Shown here: positions 9,896 through 17,401 of the stretch, in pieces
Layout: each line of letters begins with the position of its first letter
Numbering within the stretch: position 1 is the stretch's first letter
Origin: Phycisphaerales bacterium UBA2421
GTDB taxonomy: Bacteria > Planctomycetota > Phycisphaerae > Tepidisphaerales > Tepidisphaeraceae
Length of the DNA stretch: 42,986 bases
Assembly: GCA_002343075.1 (NCBI GenBank)
Contig: DDRH01000067.1
Span: 1 to 42,986, forward strand
Reading direction: 5' to 3'
Program-made: the position numbers and the translations under genes
Notes under the pieces: generated by a model
What the model saw: only the letters and a program-made list of their open reading frames with translations
What the model was told of the DNA's origin: nothing
Database searches by the model: none

Positions 9896-10555
9896 ATGAC
9901 CGATGCATACCGACCCAAGTCCCGGCGACCCATCGCACAACCCTTGCGCCGCACCGCCACGACCGCCGTTGCGCTTTGCTGCCGGCTGAATGTTCATCCA
10001 GACTTGATCAGCTACTTGTCGGTTGTCGCCAGCCTCATCGCGGCGGTGTGCTTTTGGTATTCGGCGCGATGGCCTTGGCTGCTGCTGGTCGCACCGCTGT
10101 TTTGTTACGCGCGGCTCTACTGCAACATGCTCGACGGCATGGTGGCGCTGGCCAGCGGGAAGGCCAGCCGCCGCGGGGAACTGCTCAACGAACTCCCCGA
10201 CCGCGTTTCCGACCTGCTGGTGTTCGTCTCCATCGCCCACAGCGGGCTGGCTCACATGCTGCTGGGCTACTGGGCCGGTATCGCCGCGGTGCTAACGGCT
10301 TATGTCGGCACTCTCGGCCAGGCTGCCGGAGCACATCGCGATTATTCGGGATTGATGAGCAAACCGTGGAGAATGGTCGTTGTGCATGCCGGTGCATGGG
10401 CAACATTTTTTATGCCGCAGGTATCGGTCGAACTCTGGCGTGGGGCAACGCTTTCCCTGATGGATGTCGCGTGCGTCATCATCATCCTTGGTTGCGTGCA
10501 AACGATGATTCAACGGCTGGTGCGAATTGTCCGGGCGTTGAGCCAAGGCACTTGA
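9896..10555 (+). CDS. CDP-alcohol phosphatidyltransferase family protein with degenerate active-site motif
   Basis: An integral membrane protein of 219 residues. The family motif D-x2-D-G-x2-A-R-x8-G-x3-D-x3-D is present with exact spacing at residues 77-102. However, the first Asp is Asn77, the Arg is Leu85 and the third Asp is Asn98. Asp80, Gly81, Ala84, Gly94 and Asp102 are kept. The fold and membrane location should therefore be those of phospholipid head-group transferases, but metal binding may be altered and the reaction cannot be named. I chose the ATG at 9896; a TTG at 9866 is in frame, and neither has a strong ribosome-binding site. It starts 63 bases after the subtilase stop and may be cotranscribed with it. 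Confidence 0.75.
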   Translation: MTDAYRPKSRRPIAQPLRRTATTAVALCCRLNVHPDLISYLSVVASLIAAVCFWYSARWPWLLLVAPLFCYARLYCNMLDGMVALASGKASRRGELLNELPDRVSDLLVFVSIAHSGLAHMLLGYWAGIAAVLTAYVGTLGQAAGAHRDYSGLMSKPWRMVVVHAGAWATFFMPQVSVELWRGATLSLMDVACVIIILGCVQTMIQRLVRIVRALSQGT

Positions 10556-10610
10556 ATACCTGGAAACGTGCGCTGCGAGAACTAGCGAGATTTCACCCAC
10601 GCCGAGCGTA

Positions 10611-11339
10611 TCAGCGAGACCAAACGCGAAGCATGCCCTGCACTTCAAACCCCGCAGCTTGCGCGATGAGCAGGTCATTTCCGCGCTCGTACCCGACGAT
10701 GGGCAGGCCGGGAAACTCGTTTTCAATGAACCTCATTGCGCCACGCCAGCACGTCGCCGGGTTGATGGTTTGAAACACGTTGGAGATACCCACGACTTCG
10801 CCCGTGCGGTTGGCGATTGCGCCGGCGACGACCTTTCCGGCGCAGTATCCGCCGATGAAGCGATGGTCGGAGCAAGATAGCAACGACGGCGGGAACTGCC
10901 GCGGGTGGCGATCGCCGGGGGGATCGCCGCTCGCCCACGCTCGCTCCCACTCGGCCAGAGCACTATCCGTTTCGATCGTGTGCCACGCCACATCGTCGCT
11001 CGCATCGACGCTGGGCAGCGGTGCCGAAGGGTCGCGCCAAATCCAGTTTGCTTCGAACAACGCTGAGAACCCGCGGGACGATAGATCGATCTCGCAAAAA
11101 CTGTCCTTGAGCCCACCAAACCGCGGCGGGTGGGCTGAGAGAAGTTCGTCGACCAGCCGCAGCACAGCATCTGCCGAGCGGCGTGCGGTGACGACGGCGT
11201 GCGAATGAAAGCGCGGGATGACATCCCTGTTGATCCACGCCGCGGGGTGAAACTCGCCCGGCGACCCATGTGCGGCGCAAACGGTGTTGCACCACTGGGC
11301 GTTGTTGCGTGCGGCATGTTCTTCGCGCGTCAATGTCAT
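10611..11339 (-). CDS. Hypothetical protein with a GNAT-like C-terminal half
   Basis: A 242-residue soluble protein. I do not recognise a named family with certainty. The C-terminal part ('CAGKVVAGAIANRTGEVVGI', then 'GLPIVGYERGNDLLIAQAAG' and 'FEVQGMLRVW') has the strand-helix pattern and the late 'A...GF...G.LRVW' ending seen in GNAT-type acetyltransferases. The N-terminal half resembles a degenerate second acetyltransferase domain. No substrate can be proposed. It is convergent with the phosphatidyltransferase gene, and the glycosyltransferase gene ends 55 bases upstream of its ATG at 11339, so the two may be cotranscribed. Confidence 0.6.
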   Translation of the reverse strand: MTLTREEHAARNNAQWCNTVCAAHGSPGEFHPAAWINRDVIPRFHSHAVVTARRSADAVLRLVDELLSAHPPRFGGLKDSFCEIDLSSRGFSALFEANWIWRDPSAPLPSVDASDDVAWHTIETDSALAEWERAWASGDPPGDRHPRQFPPSLLSCSDHRFIGGYCAGKVVAGAIANRTGEVVGISNVFQTINPATCWRGAMRFIENEFPGLPIVGYERGNDLLIAQAAGFEVQGMLRVWSR

Positions 11340-11394
11340 CGCAAATGGGGAGAGGCGGGGAACTTCAAGCGAGCTCAGACGGTGCTGTCACGGC

Positions 11395-12819
11395 TTAGCC
11401 GCGAAATGGACTTCGCTTCTGCACCGGCGTCACCTTGGCCTGAATCGGCCCCGGGGCCGGCGGTTGCTGTCGCGATAGGTTCGCCTGTCCCGTAACCACA
11501 GGCAAAGGCGGCGGCGGTGGAATCGCCGGTTCGGAAGGCATGGGCGTATTCTTGCGCACGCCAGTGTCCATACGCTGGGCTTCTTCATACATCGCAAGCA
11601 TCTGGGGAAGGACAGCATCAAGGCTGTATCTCTCCTCGATCATTCGCTCTGCCGCACGGCCGAGGGGGCGGTACTCGTCGGGATTCTGCAGCACCCGCAG
11701 CGCCTTCTCGGCGAATGCTTCAGGACTGAAGAAGTCGGCAAGCAGACCATTCTCACCCTCGCGGATCATTTCGCGTACGGGCGCCGTATCGCTCGCCAGC
11801 ACCGTCGCCCCGCAGCTGAGCGCGTCCATCATGCTCCAGCTAAGCACAAAAGGGACGGTGAGATAGATATGCAGGTCGGCCATTGCCATCAACCTCGCAA
11901 GCTCGCGCGGATCCTGGCGGCCTACAAAAGCGACGTTACTCAGATCAAACGGTTGCTCCCGGGCCAAGACCCACTCTTTGAAAGTCTTATAGCCGTTGAG
12001 GTACTGCTCGTCCCCCCCGTAGGCGATGCGGTCGGTGCCGACGATGATGACTTTCACTCTTTCATATTGCTGCGTGATCAGCTTCACCGAGCGCATAAAT
12101 ATGTCGAACCCGCGCATCGACTCGAACCCGCGCGAGCAATAGCTGATGATTCGATAATCGGCCGGAACCTGAATGCCGCAAACGGTGCGATCGCCGCGTC
12201 CGCTTACCGGCGGACGCAACTCTTCGTTGAAGCCGTGGTAGACCGACCGATCCACGCCATCAAAAATGCGGCGGAGCTTGGATTGATACTCGACCGGAAA
12301 CTTGCCCGCCTGAAAGTCTGTGGGCGTGTAGCCCAACTGGCAGTTTTGCAGATCGAGCAGAATCATCGCGTTACGGCAGTAACTACGGAGGTACTTCATC
12401 TCCGGTACATGCCAGCCGAGGTCGCGACGAAAATCCATGTCGCTTTCCTGATCGTGCGGCTTATAGAAATACTCAAAGAAGTTGATGACCGGCACTTCAG
12501 GAAACAACTCTCGCAAAAAGAGCGTGCTGCCAAATCCGGAATGGCCGACGATCAGGTCGGGCCGAACGTCGGGGCGCTTCTTGAGGGCGTGATAAGCACC
12601 GTCGCAATGCCAGACGGTGTTCTCAAACGTGCGCGAACAGAAATGGTTTTGCTTGGTTGCCCCGCCTTGCAGTTTGTACTGAATCTTCTCGATGCCCCCG
12701 ACCGTCCCGCCGGGCGTTTCCGAAAGGAATGAGCATTTCCAGCCGAGCTTCTGGACAAGGTGATGTGCAATGTGTCCGAACTGTGCCGGAAAATTCTGGT
12801 GGACGTACAAAACATGCAT
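11395..12819 (-). CDS. GT4-family (GT-B fold) glycosyltransferase
   Basis: A 474-residue protein starting 'MHVLYVHQNFPAQFGH', a typical GT-B N-terminal strand and nucleotide-sugar glycosyltransferase opening. The acceptor half holds 'DLIVGHSGFGS' and 'INFFEYFYKP'. The donor half holds 'ISYCSRGFESMRGFDIFM' and 'VAFVGRQDPRELARLMAMAD', then 'LSWSMMDALSCGATVLASDT' with 'REMIREGENGLLADF'. The last of these corresponds to the family's donor-binding E-x7-E region, with the first acidic position taken by Asp. The C-terminal 45 residues are Pro-rich and likely disordered. It probably transfers a sugar in polysaccharide or surface glycan synthesis, consistent with the nearby CpsB-type and export genes. 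Substrate unknown. Confidence 0.85.
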   Translation of the reverse strand: MHVLYVHQNFPAQFGHIAHHLVQKLGWKCSFLSETPGGTVGGIEKIQYKLQGGATKQNHFCSRTFENTVWHCDGAYHALKKRPDVRPDLIVGHSGFGSTLFLRELFPEVPVINFFEYFYKPHDQESDMDFRRDLGWHVPEMKYLRSYCRNAMILLDLQNCQLGYTPTDFQAGKFPVEYQSKLRRIFDGVDRSVYHGFNEELRPPVSGRGDRTVCGIQVPADYRIISYCSRGFESMRGFDIFMRSVKLITQQYERVKVIIVGTDRIAYGGDEQYLNGYKTFKEWVLAREQPFDLSNVAFVGRQDPRELARLMAMADLHIYLTVPFVLSWSMMDALSCGATVLASDTAPVREMIREGENGLLADFFSPEAFAEKALRVLQNPDEYRPLGRAAERMIEERYSLDAVLPQMLAMYEEAQRMDTGVRKNTPMPSEPAIPPPPPLPVVTGQANLSRQQPPAPGPIQAKVTPVQKRSPFRG

Positions 12820-13131
12820 ACGTCGATAATACTTACAATCGATGTTCGATCCAGCGAAAGCGGTCGCTGGACGACGGGTGCATCGTGCCCGGTTTCACAA
12901 TCTCAGCCCGCACAAAACCCAGCCCCGGTCGTAATACCTTTAACGGTGCTTCGGTTTGCGATTGTCGGTCAGGGATTACCGGACGCATATCCGTCTTGAA
13001 CCTTAGGCAAAGATGAATCAGCGTTTTCATCGCCGGCGGCAAATTCTGCGCGACTGCCTTAAGCCGCGTGCGATTCTGATCGATAGAACCTATGTCAGCG
13101 TCGCCGAACGCCGTTGACTGGAGAAATTGCC
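12820..13131. other. 312-base divergent intergenic region
   Basis: The gap lies between the minus-strand glycosyltransferase and the plus-strand regulator, so it should hold both promoters. A TATTAT element on the minus strand near 12830 could be a -10 for the glycosyltransferase, but I see no matching -35. I see no gene, strong hairpin or clear promoter for the regulator. Confidence 0.5.
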
Positions 13132-13716
13132 ATGAACGCAACAAAAGTAAAAGACGTGCTGACCACCGGCGAAGTCGCCAAAATCTGCAACGTCGCACCC
13201 CGAACGGTAAGCAAGTGGTTTGATTCGGGCGCGCTAACAGGCTACCGCATTCCCGGCAGCAAGGACCGGCGCATTCCCTTGAATCAACTCATTCGGTTTA
13301 TGAAACAACACGGCATGCCGCTGAACGGACTGATGACCGGGCAGACGCGCATCCTGATCGTTGATGACGAGCAGGACATCGTTGAAGTGCTTGAAAAGGT
13401 GCTCGAAGGTGAAGCGAAATACGAAGTCGAAGTCACCAAGGGCGGTTTCGCCGCAGGTGCATCGGCGGAGAAGTTTCGACCGCATGTCATCCTTCTCGAC
13501 CTTCATCTGAAAGACGTTGACGGCAAGGAAGTCGCCAAGTTCATCAAGAGCAACGCCGATCTTCAATTAACGAAGGTCATCGCGATGAGCGGCAAGCTTA
13601 GCGAAGACGAACTGAAAGCGCTCGCGGGCAACGGCTTCGACGGCTATCTCAAGAAGCCCTTCCATGTGCGTCAGGTCATTGAGGCGATCGAAGATGCGAC
13701 CGCGGTCGTTTATTGA
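13132..13716 (+). CDS. Response regulator with N-terminal excisionase/MerR-like HTH and C-terminal receiver domain
   Basis: A 194-residue protein. Residues 10-60 ('TTGEVAKICNVAPRTVSKWF' and 'SKDRRIPLNQLIRFMKQHG') are a winged helix of the excisionase/MerR-like type. Residues 72-190 are a receiver domain with the acidic pair Asp78/Asp79, phosphoacceptor Asp123 ('VILLDLHL'), Ser153 and Lys175 ('LKKPF'), so phosphorylation should work. The domain order is the reverse of the common receiver-then-HTH layout. The start is the ATG at 13132, with GGAG at 13120-13123; a longer TTG frame at 13114 would place that ribosome-binding site inside the gene. No histidine kinase is in the window, so it is an orphan here. 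It ends at a strong terminator. Confidence 0.88.
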   Translation: MNATKVKDVLTTGEVAKICNVAPRTVSKWFDSGALTGYRIPGSKDRRIPLNQLIRFMKQHGMPLNGLMTGQTRILIVDDEQDIVEVLEKVLEGEAKYEVEVTKGGFAAGASAEKFRPHVILLDLHLKDVDGKEVAKFIKSNADLQLTKVIAMSGKLSEDELKALAGNGFDGYLKKPFHVRQVIEAIEDATAVVY

Positions 13717-13753
13717 TTGCTTGAAAATACTCTCCCTCTCGGGAGTGAGGTTG

Positions 13754-13795
13754 ACGCGGGTCGTCCGGTGATACGGACGGCCCGCGTTTCGTTTT
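13754..13795 (+). terminator. Rho-independent terminator of the response regulator
   Basis: The arms 13754-13767 (ACGCGGGTCGTCCG) and 13774-13787 pair along 14 positions with one G-U wobble and a six-base loop, followed by TTCGTTTT. It is 37 bases after the regulator's stop. It also sits just past the end of the minus-strand CpsB-type gene and could serve both. Confidence 0.8.
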
Positions 13796-13803
13796 GCTAA
13801 AGG

Positions 13804-14541
13804 TCAGGCCAGGAGCGTGGCCGGATTCGTCTTTGTGAGCGCACTCACGGCGTCATCGCCGACGAGTTGGATCGCCCGCGCCAAACCTTGAAAACGGGTC
13901 GGCAGTGAATCGGGCTTGTGGCAGTCGCTGCCGAGTATGAAGTAGCGTCCATCGCAAAGGAATCGCTCGGCGGTGCGCGTTGCGATGCGCGGTGCAAGGC
14001 TCGACTCAACCAGGCAATACAAATTGCCCTGCAGCAGCAGGCCAAGTTGCTGAAAATAGTCGGCAAGCTCCGGTTGATCCTGCACGGCTTTCATGCGCTC
14101 GGGATGGGCGAGAACGACCGTTAAGCCGAGCGACTGAAGCCAGCGAACGGTGGGTTCAAAATAGGCCGGCAAGCGGTCGGCCCACATATCAAATAGACAA
14201 AATCGCCCCGACCCGCCGTACGACACGACGGCTTGGGCGGGGGTTTCGAGGTACCGGGGAACCAGGTTAATCTCGCCCCCCGCCGAGAGCGTCAGCGGCA
14301 ACTGGCGACGCTGCAACTCTGCCTGCAAGTCGTCTACCCAGCGCGAGATGTTGGCGAATGTGTTTTGCGTCAGATTCGGCCATATATGCGGCGTGCAAAT
14401 GACATGCGTGTATCCGGCCGCCAGAAATTGCTTCGCACAGGCAAGCGATTCTTCGATGTTCGCACAACCGTCATCGACGCCGGGCAGCAGGTGGCTGTGA
14501 ACGTCAATTCTCCCGGAAAGATTGAAATGCGAACTGCTCAG
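13804..14541 (-). CDS. CpsB/YwqE-type PHP-domain tyrosine-protein phosphatase; non-canonical start
   Basis: The metal-dependent phosphatase family is clear from the whole frame: 'IDVHSHLLPGVDDG' at about residues 12-25, 'ICTPHIWP', 'GGEINLVPRYL', 'VVLAHPERM' and 'ILGSDCHKP', which supply the metal ligands. At about 245 residues the length is normal. These enzymes dephosphorylate BY-kinases that control polysaccharide synthesis. The N-terminal HSH and DDG motifs lie upstream of the first ordinary in-frame start (TTG 14328), and no ATG, GTG or TTG occurs between them and the preceding gene's TGA. I therefore place the start at a CTG (14541) with AAAGGAA eight to nine bases upstream. An ATC or ATT start, read-through from the same-frame deacetylase, or a sequence error are the alternatives. 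Confidence 0.8.
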   Translation of the reverse strand: MSSSHFNLSGRIDVHSHLLPGVDDGCANIEESLACAKQFLAAGYTHVICTPHIWPNLTQNTFANISRWVDDLQAELQRRQLPLTLSAGGEINLVPRYLETPAQAVVSYGGSGRFCLFDMWADRLPAYFEPTVRWLQSLGLTVVLAHPERMKAVQDQPELADYFQQLGLLLQGNLYCLVESSLAPRIATRTAERFLCDGRYFILGSDCHKPDSLPTRFQGLARAIQLVGDDAVSALTKTNPATLLA

Positions 14542-14553
14542 GATTGGTTCCTT

Positions 14554-15321
14554 TCAAGGCTTCCACGGGCGGCGCGTCGAGGCGCGAATATGCATCGCCA
14601 CCTGCACAAATGTGCTACACCAGATCTCGTCATTATGCATGGCAATGTGCTTGCAGACCTGGCGATGAAACTCGTGGCTGACATTGATAGTATGCCCGCC
14701 GCCGACGCCATGAAACATGAAGACGGCCCAACCGCCGGCTTCGATCGTGTCATCGACGAATGAAAGTGCCTGATCAATGTCGGTCTCGACATCCATCTTC
14801 CAGGACGGGACTGCAGCAAAGTCGAGGTCCATCGGATCGATAATCCGCCGCCGACTGCCCGTCCGCGATGCGGGAAACAGGCGGTCAGCGATGGGCTTGA
14901 ACGACTGGCGATCCGGTCCGACGAAGTCCTGACTGCAGGGGTAGGCATAACTTCGAGGGGTGTCGATTCCCGTGCCGGCGCGCAGCTCGGTATTGGCGGC
15001 GGCTAACTCCTGCTCCATGCGGGCGAGGGAGTAGGCCTCGAGCTTGAAATTCGGCTTTGCCCACGCTGCGCTGCAGGGGTGATATTGAGAATGGTTTCCG
15101 ACTTCATGCCCGCGCTCGGCCGCACTTCGCCACTCGCCGACGCGAGTCGACCAGCAATTGGCCGGCGGCGGCGTGCGCGTTGGGACATAAAACGTCCCAC
15201 GGAGGTTGGCAGCTTCTAAATCGGGGATGGCGCGATCGAGGTGCGCGTCAAGCCCGTCGTCGTATGTCATGCTCACGGCTGCCTTGGCACCGTTGGGGAA
15301 AATCGACGGAATCGAATTCAA
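14554..15321 (-). CDS. NodB-type polysaccharide deacetylase
   Basis: A 255-residue carbohydrate esterase family 4-like protein. Motif 1 is 'TYDDG' (catalytic base Asp21 and metal ligand Asp22). Motif 2 is 'HEVGNHSQYHP' (metal ligands His77 and His81). Motif 3 corresponds to 'YAYPCS', and the late His motif to 'VFMFHGVGGG'. There is no signal peptide, so it may act in the cytoplasm or on a non-polymeric substrate. The start is the TTG at 15321, with GGAGG ten bases upstream. Its stop codon is 12 bases before the proposed start of the CpsB-type phosphatase and in the same reading frame. Deacetylation of a glycan or glycan precursor is the likely job; the substrate is not known. Confidence 0.85.
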   Translation of the reverse strand: MNSIPSIFPNGAKAAVSMTYDDGLDAHLDRAIPDLEAANLRGTFYVPTRTPPPANCWSTRVGEWRSAAERGHEVGNHSQYHPCSAAWAKPNFKLEAYSLARMEQELAAANTELRAGTGIDTPRSYAYPCSQDFVGPDRQSFKPIADRLFPASRTGSRRRIIDPMDLDFAAVPSWKMDVETDIDQALSFVDDTIEAGGWAVFMFHGVGGGHTINVSHEFHRQVCKHIAMHNDEIWCSTFVQVAMHIRASTRRPWKP

Positions 15322-15367
15322 TACGACAAATCCTCCAGACTCTGACCGCGCGCGACAACGACCGCAA

Positions 15368-15395
15368 CATCGGCAGATAATCGTCTGCGGCGATG
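15368..15395 (-). terminator. Weak hairpin between ndk and the deacetylase
   Basis: Two stacked five-base stems (15368-15372 with 15391-15395, and 15373-15377 with 15384-15388) separated by a two-base bulge lie just beyond the ndk stop on the minus strand. No T-run follows, so termination is uncertain. Confidence 0.3.
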
Positions 15396-15404
15396 ATTGG
15401 CTAC

Positions 15405-15875
15405 CTATTCAGGCGCGCCTTTTGCGTAGTCGTAAACCCACACGCCCACGGCGGGCTTCCACTCGAGCAGCTCGTCGGGCTTAAAGAACAGCTTCAACTC
15501 CTTTTCCGCAGCCTCCGGGCTGTCGCTGCCGTGGATGAGATTAAAACTGTTGCTCACGCCAAAGTCGCCGCGGATCGTGCCGGGGGCTGCCTTGCTGCCA
15601 AATGTCGCGCCCATCATGTTACGGCTGATGGTAATGACGTCCTTGCCTTCGAGAGCGAGCACGAGCACTGGCGAACTCGTCATGAACTTCACAAGCCCTT
15701 CGTAGAACGGCTTGCCCTTGTGTGGGCCATAGTGGGTCTCGGCAGTCTGCTGGCTGATTTTCATAAACTTCGCCCCGGCGATTTGAATACCCTTCTGCTC
15801 AAACCGGCTGACGATCTGACCAACCAACCCCCGCTGCACGGCGTCGGGCTTCAGAATGATAAGTGTTCGTTCCAT
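15405..15875 (-). CDS. ndk: Nucleoside diphosphate kinase
   Basis: A 156-residue cytosolic enzyme that transfers the gamma phosphate between nucleoside triphosphates and diphosphates through a phosphohistidine. The start 'MERTLIILKPDAV' (Lys9), the central 'RNMMGATF', 'PGTIRGDFG' and the active-site 'NLIHGSDS' (His115) are all present. The usual family length is 135-155. The ATG at 15875 follows GAGGAG at seven bases; the frame extends upstream to 16010, but that would overlap rsgA and has no family homology. It lies 80 bases after rsgA on the same strand. Confidence 0.97.
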   Translation of the reverse strand: MERTLIILKPDAVQRGLVGQIVSRFEQKGIQIAGAKFMKISQQTAETHYGPHKGKPFYEGLVKFMTSSPVLVLALEGKDVITISRNMMGATFGSKAAPGTIRGDFGVSNSFNLIHGSDSPEAAEKELKLFFKPDELLEWKPAVGVWVYDYAKGAPE

Positions 15876-15955
15876 AACTGATCTCCTCAAGGTATAAAGT
15901 TTTGGGTCGGGAACTATATCCGCTCGCTTACCCGATGTCATGCCTCCTGGCGCGC

Positions 15956-17047
15956 TCAGCGCATCCATTTCGGTGGACGACGCTTGTTGGCAGTGTGTAT
16001 CTTCTTCCAACGCTCCTTCTCAAGCCGGGCAAGGTTGGTATCTTCCCGCCGCGCTTCGTAGGCCGACTCTCGCTGTAACTTCTGGTAACTCTTATAGCGA
16101 TCTCTATCCAGCCGCCCTTCTTCCAGAGCGACACGAATGGCACACCCCGGCTCCGACTGGTGATTGCAATCGCTAAATCGGCAGGCCGCTGCCAGTTGCT
16201 CGATGTCGTTGAAGGTTTGTGAGACACCTGCATCGGCTTCGGTCAGTTGCAGTTCTTTCATGCCGGGCGTGTCGATGATCATTCCGGCACCGGGAACATG
16301 CAGCAGTTTTCGGGCGGTTGTTGTGTGGCGGCCCTTGTCCATGTGCGCGCTCACCTGCTGCACCGCCTGTGCGTTGCGACCGAGAAGCGCGTTGACCAGC
16401 GTCGACTTGCCGCTGCCTGAAGAACCGAGAAGAACGGCCGTCATGCCGGGTCGGATGCGGTGCCGCACGTCCTCCACCCCGGTCTGGTTGACTGCGGACG
16501 CCGCCAGCACGGTGACGCCCGGCGCGATTGCCTCAACACGAGCGATCGATCGCTCCAAGTCCGCACAGAGGTCAGACTTGGTGAGAAGGACGACGGGCAT
16601 CGCGCCGCTCTCCCAGACCATGGCCAGGTATCGCTCGATCCGCCGGAGATTGTGATCGGTGTTCAGGGCGCTGACGACAAACGCAACGTCAATGTTCGCC
16701 GCAACAATCTGCAGCGCTCCCGTTTCAGGTGCCTTACGCATAAAGGCGCCCCGCCGGGCCAGCGTACGGGTAATCTGCCCGGTGTCGGCACCGGGTGTGG
16801 CGCGGACCAAGACAAAATCCCCAACCGCGGGGAGATCGATCGGGCGGAGAAGTTCGTGGCGTAATCGCCCCGAAAGCGTGCACCAGCGTTCGGATCGACC
16901 GTCGTCGACGAGAAACGCCTCGCGCTGCGCCTCAACGACGCGCGCCAAAGTCATGTTTCCGTCGGCTGCGATGGACTTGAGTTGATGTTCAAAAAATGCA
17001 TGCCATCCGAGGGACGGCTTTCCTTCAGACAAGTGATTTGTAAGCAA
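15956..17047 (-). CDS. rsgA: Small-ribosomal-subunit-dependent GTPase RsgA
   Basis: A 363-residue circularly permuted GTPase that acts late in 30S subunit maturation. The order is an OB-fold (about 30-110), G4 'TKSD' (156-159), G1 'GSSGSGKST' (208-216), G3 'DTPG' (259-262) and a C-terminal zinc module with Cys289, Cys294, His296 and Cys302. The tail is basic, ending in 'KRRPPKWMR'. The start is the TTG at 17047, with GGAG seven bases upstream. A seven-base-pair hairpin sits directly before that ribosome-binding site. It is the first full gene after a terminator, so it probably has its own promoter between 17050 and 17280. Confidence 0.96.
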   Translation of the reverse strand: MLTNHLSEGKPSLGWHAFFEHQLKSIAADGNMTLARVVEAQREAFLVDDGRSERWCTLSGRLRHELLRPIDLPAVGDFVLVRATPGADTGQITRTLARRGAFMRKAPETGALQIVAANIDVAFVVSALNTDHNLRRIERYLAMVWESGAMPVVLLTKSDLCADLERSIARVEAIAPGVTVLAASAVNQTGVEDVRHRIRPGMTAVLLGSSGSGKSTLVNALLGRNAQAVQQVSAHMDKGRHTTTARKLLHVPGAGMIIDTPGMKELQLTEADAGVSQTFNDIEQLAAACRFSDCNHQSEPGCAIRVALEEGRLDRDRYKSYQKLQRESAYEARREDTNLARLEKERWKKIHTANKRRPPKWMR

Positions 17048-17060
17048 AGGATCGCTCCGC

Positions 17061-17078
17061 CTGCGGCGCGTGCCGCAG
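17061..17078 (-). promoter_or_regulatory. Hairpin immediately upstream of the rsgA ribosome-binding site
   Basis: CTGCGGC and GCCGCAG pair around a four-base loop, ending two bases before the GGAG of rsgA. It could tune initiation or protect the transcript. No known riboswitch or leader class is recognised. Confidence 0.35.
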
Positions 17079-17167
17079 CTAAATGGGTTCGTTCATTCAA
17101 AATCAACGCGTGAATGAGGAGGAACCGCCGTCAGCGGGCAGGATCGACTTTGCGATGAGAGAAGCGA

Positions 17168-17221
17168 TCAGGCGAGCGCAGAAAAGGCGGTTGCACCGAA
17201 GATGGATTGAAGGACAGTCAT
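17168..17221 (-). CDS. Possible 17-residue peptide with a strong ribosome-binding site
   Basis: On the minus strand AAAGGAGG (17237-17230) stands eight bases before an ATG at 17221. The ATG opens a frame for MTVLQSIFGATAFSALA and then stops. The ribosome-binding site is among the best in the window, yet the frame is only 17 codons. It lies between the terminator of the metalloprotease gene and rsgA, so it could be a leader peptide for rsgA or an independent hydrophobic micropeptide. No family can be assigned. The remainder of the gap 17048-17401 holds only hairpins. Confidence 0.35.
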   Translation of the reverse strand: MTVLQSIFGATAFSALA

Positions 17222-17284
17222 CTTGTGAACCTCCTTTCAAAGAGTTGGCAAGGAAAAAATATCGGAAGAGCACTGAAAGTCAAC

Positions 17285-17318
17285 AAAAATGCCGGAAAAA
17301 GCGAGCACTTCTTCCGGC
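17285..17318 (-). terminator. Rho-independent terminator of the metalloprotease gene
   Basis: GCCGGAA (17291-17297) and TTCCGGC (17312-17318) form a stem, with an inner AG/CT extension. On the minus strand it is followed by ATTTTTG. It lies 84 bases beyond the metalloprotease stop. Confidence 0.65.
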
Positions 17319-17320
17319 AC

Positions 17321-17360
17321 ACCCCCGCCGCCAGCGATCGGGAACGCCCGCGGCGGGGGT
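17321..17360 (-). terminator. GC-rich 11-bp hairpin after the metalloprotease gene
   Basis: ACCCCCGCCGC (17321-17331) is perfectly complementary to 17350-17360 around an 18-base loop. It precedes the T-tailed hairpin on the minus strand and may work with it as a tandem terminator. Confidence 0.45.
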
Positions 17361-17401
17361 AGGTCGATGATTCTCACATCGAATCGACGCGCGTTGGCGG
17401 A

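Noticed and set aside
17083..17370. Plus-strand 95-codon frame between rsgA and the metalloprotease
   Set aside because: Low-complexity basic translation, no ribosome-binding site, and it runs through two terminator-like hairpins.
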